Below are positions 51,987 to 53,414 of a DNA stretch of 53,414 bases, piece by piece. The position numbers and the translations under genes were made by a program. The notes below the pieces were generated by a model. That model was not told where the DNA came from and searched no databases. It saw nothing but the letters and a program-made list of their open reading frames with translations. Each line of letters begins with the position of its first letter. Positions within the stretch are counted from its first letter, which is position 1. The stretch comes from Gammaproteobacteria bacterium 28-57-27 (GTDB taxonomy: Bacteria; Pseudomonadota; Gammaproteobacteria; Halothiobacillales; Halothiobacillaceae). Location: the NCBI GenBank assembly GCA_002281735.1, contig NCGK01000009.1:1-53414 (forward strand), written 5' to 3'.

Positions 51987-53270
51987 ATGGCACTTACAGA
52001 TACCGCTATCAAGGCCTTAAAGCCCGAATCTAAGCCGTACAAGGTTACGGATGAGAAAGGGCTTTATTTATTCGTCACACCAGCCGGGGGCAAGTTGTGG
52101 CGGCTTGATTACCGCTTTGAAGGTAAACGAAAGACGCTGGCTCTTGGTGGGTATCCCGACGTAAACCTGAAACAGGCCAGGGTATACCGCGACGAAGCCC
52201 GCCAACTCATTGCCAACGGCACCGACCCCGCCGAACTGCGGAAGGCGGAAAAAACCACCATAACTGAGTCAAGGCGAGAGGAGGCCGAAGCTGTAAAGAT
52301 CGAAGCCATGATTCAGGCGGGCGAGGCTTTGCCCGGTTCGTTCGAGGAAATTGGTGATGAGTGGGTGAATATGTACCTTGCCGACAAATCGGAAAAATAC
52401 CGGAACAAGGTTATCAACCGGCTGAAGGCGGAGGTTTACCCCTACCTTGGCCGGGCGCCTGTCGCTGATGTGACTGCACCCATGGTATTAAAGGTTTTGC
52501 AGCGGATTGAAGCACGCGGAATCATCGAAAGTGCCCACCGGGTAAAGCAAAACATTGGGCAAATTCTGCGTTATGCAATTGCCACAGGTCGCCGGGAACT
52601 GTTCGACGTGACAATGGCGCTGAACAAAGCCATTGCCCCCATGCCGAAAGACAAAAACCATGCGGCACCGACCGAACCCAAGGACATCGCCCCACTGCTG
52701 CGCATCATGGCCGGTTATCGTGGATCACCAATTACCCGTGCCGCGCTAACCATTGCCCCCTGTGTGTTCGTGCGTATTGGTGAACTCAGGCACATGCAAT
52801 GGGCAGATATTGATTTTGAAACGTTTGAATGGCGATACACCGCCAGCAAGACAGGGCAGGAGCATATCGTGCCTCTTGCTCGGCAAGTGGTCGCGGCCCT
52901 GATCGAGTTGCAGCCCCTCACAGGCCACTCACGCTACGTTTTCACTGGCGCACGGAGTGACACCCGCCCCATGAGTGAAAATACCGTCAACGGGGCGCTG
53001 AAGCGCCTAGGCATCGACACACAAACCGAACTGACCGGCCACGGCTTCCGAGCAATGGCGCGCACGGTATTAGAAGAAGTCCATAACTTCAGGCCCGAAG
53101 TCATCGAGCTTCAGCTTGCCCATGCCGTCCGTGATCCACTGGGCAGGGCATATAACCGCACCAAGCATTTAGAAACCCGCAGGAAGATGATGCAGGTGTG
53201 GGCGGATTATCTGGATGAGCTGCGTGATTCTAAGAATGTGATTCAGGGCAATTTCGGTATGGTGGGATAG
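51987..53270 (+). CDS. P4-type tyrosine recombinase/integrase
   Basis: This site-specific recombinase belongs to a tRNA-associated island. From the ATG at 51987 it has 427 residues: an N-terminal DUF4102-type domain (ALTDTAIKALKPESKPYKVT), a SAM-like core-binding domain (about 130-230) and a C-terminal catalytic domain. The catalytic set is visible: Arg in FVRIGELRHMQW, Lys in TASKTGQEHIVPL, HGFR (His/Arg), LAHAV (His) and Tyr nucleophile in RAYNR. The gene lies 196 bp after tRNA-Asp, the usual layout of an island integrated at a tRNA 3' end. The body of the island lies beyond the window. Confidence 0.93.
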   Translation: MALTDTAIKALKPESKPYKVTDEKGLYLFVTPAGGKLWRLDYRFEGKRKTLALGGYPDVNLKQARVYRDEARQLIANGTDPAELRKAEKTTITESRREEAEAVKIEAMIQAGEALPGSFEEIGDEWVNMYLADKSEKYRNKVINRLKAEVYPYLGRAPVADVTAPMVLKVLQRIEARGIIESAHRVKQNIGQILRYAIATGRRELFDVTMALNKAIAPMPKDKNHAAPTEPKDIAPLLRIMAGYRGSPITRAALTIAPCVFVRIGELRHMQWADIDFETFEWRYTASKTGQEHIVPLARQVVAALIELQPLTGHSRYVFTGARSDTRPMSENTVNGALKRLGIDTQTELTGHGFRAMARTVLEEVHNFRPEVIELQLAHAVRDPLGRAYNRTKHLETRRKMMQVWADYLDELRDSKNVIQGNFGMVG

Positions 53271-53414
53271 CGATGGTATCCCGAATTCCTGTATATCATT
53301 GTTAGGGATGCAATGGGGCACCTCGAAAAACCTCAGTCATGCAATTTTGGGTAAAATTCTCCCATGTGATTGTTTGCGGAGCCGACTGGGATGAAAAAGC
53401 GTAGTGCCATTAAG
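53271..53414 (+). other. Window edge: possible IS left end and start of a truncated reading frame
   Basis: GGGGCACCTCGAAAAACCTC at about 53313 resembles the terminal inverted repeat of an IS5-group element. An ATG at 53391 opens a frame (MKKRSAIK) that runs off the window after 8 codons. The right end is not available, so neither the IS nor the protein can be confirmed. Confidence 0.25.

Overview
This window looks like chromosome from a gammaproteobacterium that oxidises reduced sulfur. The evidence is a Gram-negative envelope gene set (TolC, a lipid A acyltransferase, PbpC with a bacterial alpha-2-macroglobulin, T2SS GspF/GspG), the his-tatABC gene order common in beta/gammaproteobacteria, and a flavocytochrome c sulfide dehydrogenase pair (fccAB). 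The genus cannot be named from the sequence alone. Base composition is uneven. dnaN is about 30% G+C by eye, dnaA and tolC are intermediate, and the bulk of the window is near 55-60%.

Layout. 1-2.9 kb: partial dnaN, a dense DnaA-box cluster (probable oriC) and dnaA. 2.9-9.3 kb: a PIMT-family methyltransferase, tolC, a lipid A acyltransferase and an ovothiol pair, ovoA plus an ovoB-like C-S lyase that unexpectedly carries a Tat/lipoprotein signal. 9.3-15.5 kb: trmL, tag, then a compact minus-strand run gspF-[antitoxin-broken PIN toxin]-gspG-orf-folM-phrB. 15.6-19.2 kb: a membrane-anchored triheme cytochrome and the glutathione-dependent formaldehyde pathway (frmA, fghA). 19.3-27.8 kb: an IS3-type remnant and a minus-strand operon for peptide import (Tat-exported binding protein, two permeases, two ATPases), a signal-less gamma-glutamyltransferase, a TauE/SafE exporter and an Lrp regulator. 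28.4-36.9 kb: hsp20, gpmI and hisBHA-orf-FIE-tatABC. 37-44.7 kb: tRNA-Phe and the A2M-pbpC module, bracketed by two copies of a MITE-like repeat. 44.7-49.3 kb: rlmJ, a phosphoesterase, a PfkB-Rieske fusion, a GT4 glycosyltransferase and a PAP2 phosphatase. 49.5-53.4 kb: fccAB, a tRNA cluster (Gly, Val, Asp) and a P4-type integrase that opens a probable genomic island running off the right edge.

How the genes connect. Low-molecular-weight thiols and sulfur recur: ovothiol synthesis, GSH-dependent formaldehyde removal, possible gamma-glutamyl peptide uptake and cleavage with export of a sulfur anion, and sulfide oxidation to cytochrome c. Three proteins in the window (OvoB-like lyase, peptide-binding protein, FccB) have twin-arginine signals, and tatABC is also present. 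The strongest candidates for undescribed biology are the exported or dual-start OvoB-like lyase, the PfkB-Rieske fusion with its lipid/sugar neighbours, and the uncharacterised protein encoded between hisA and hisF.
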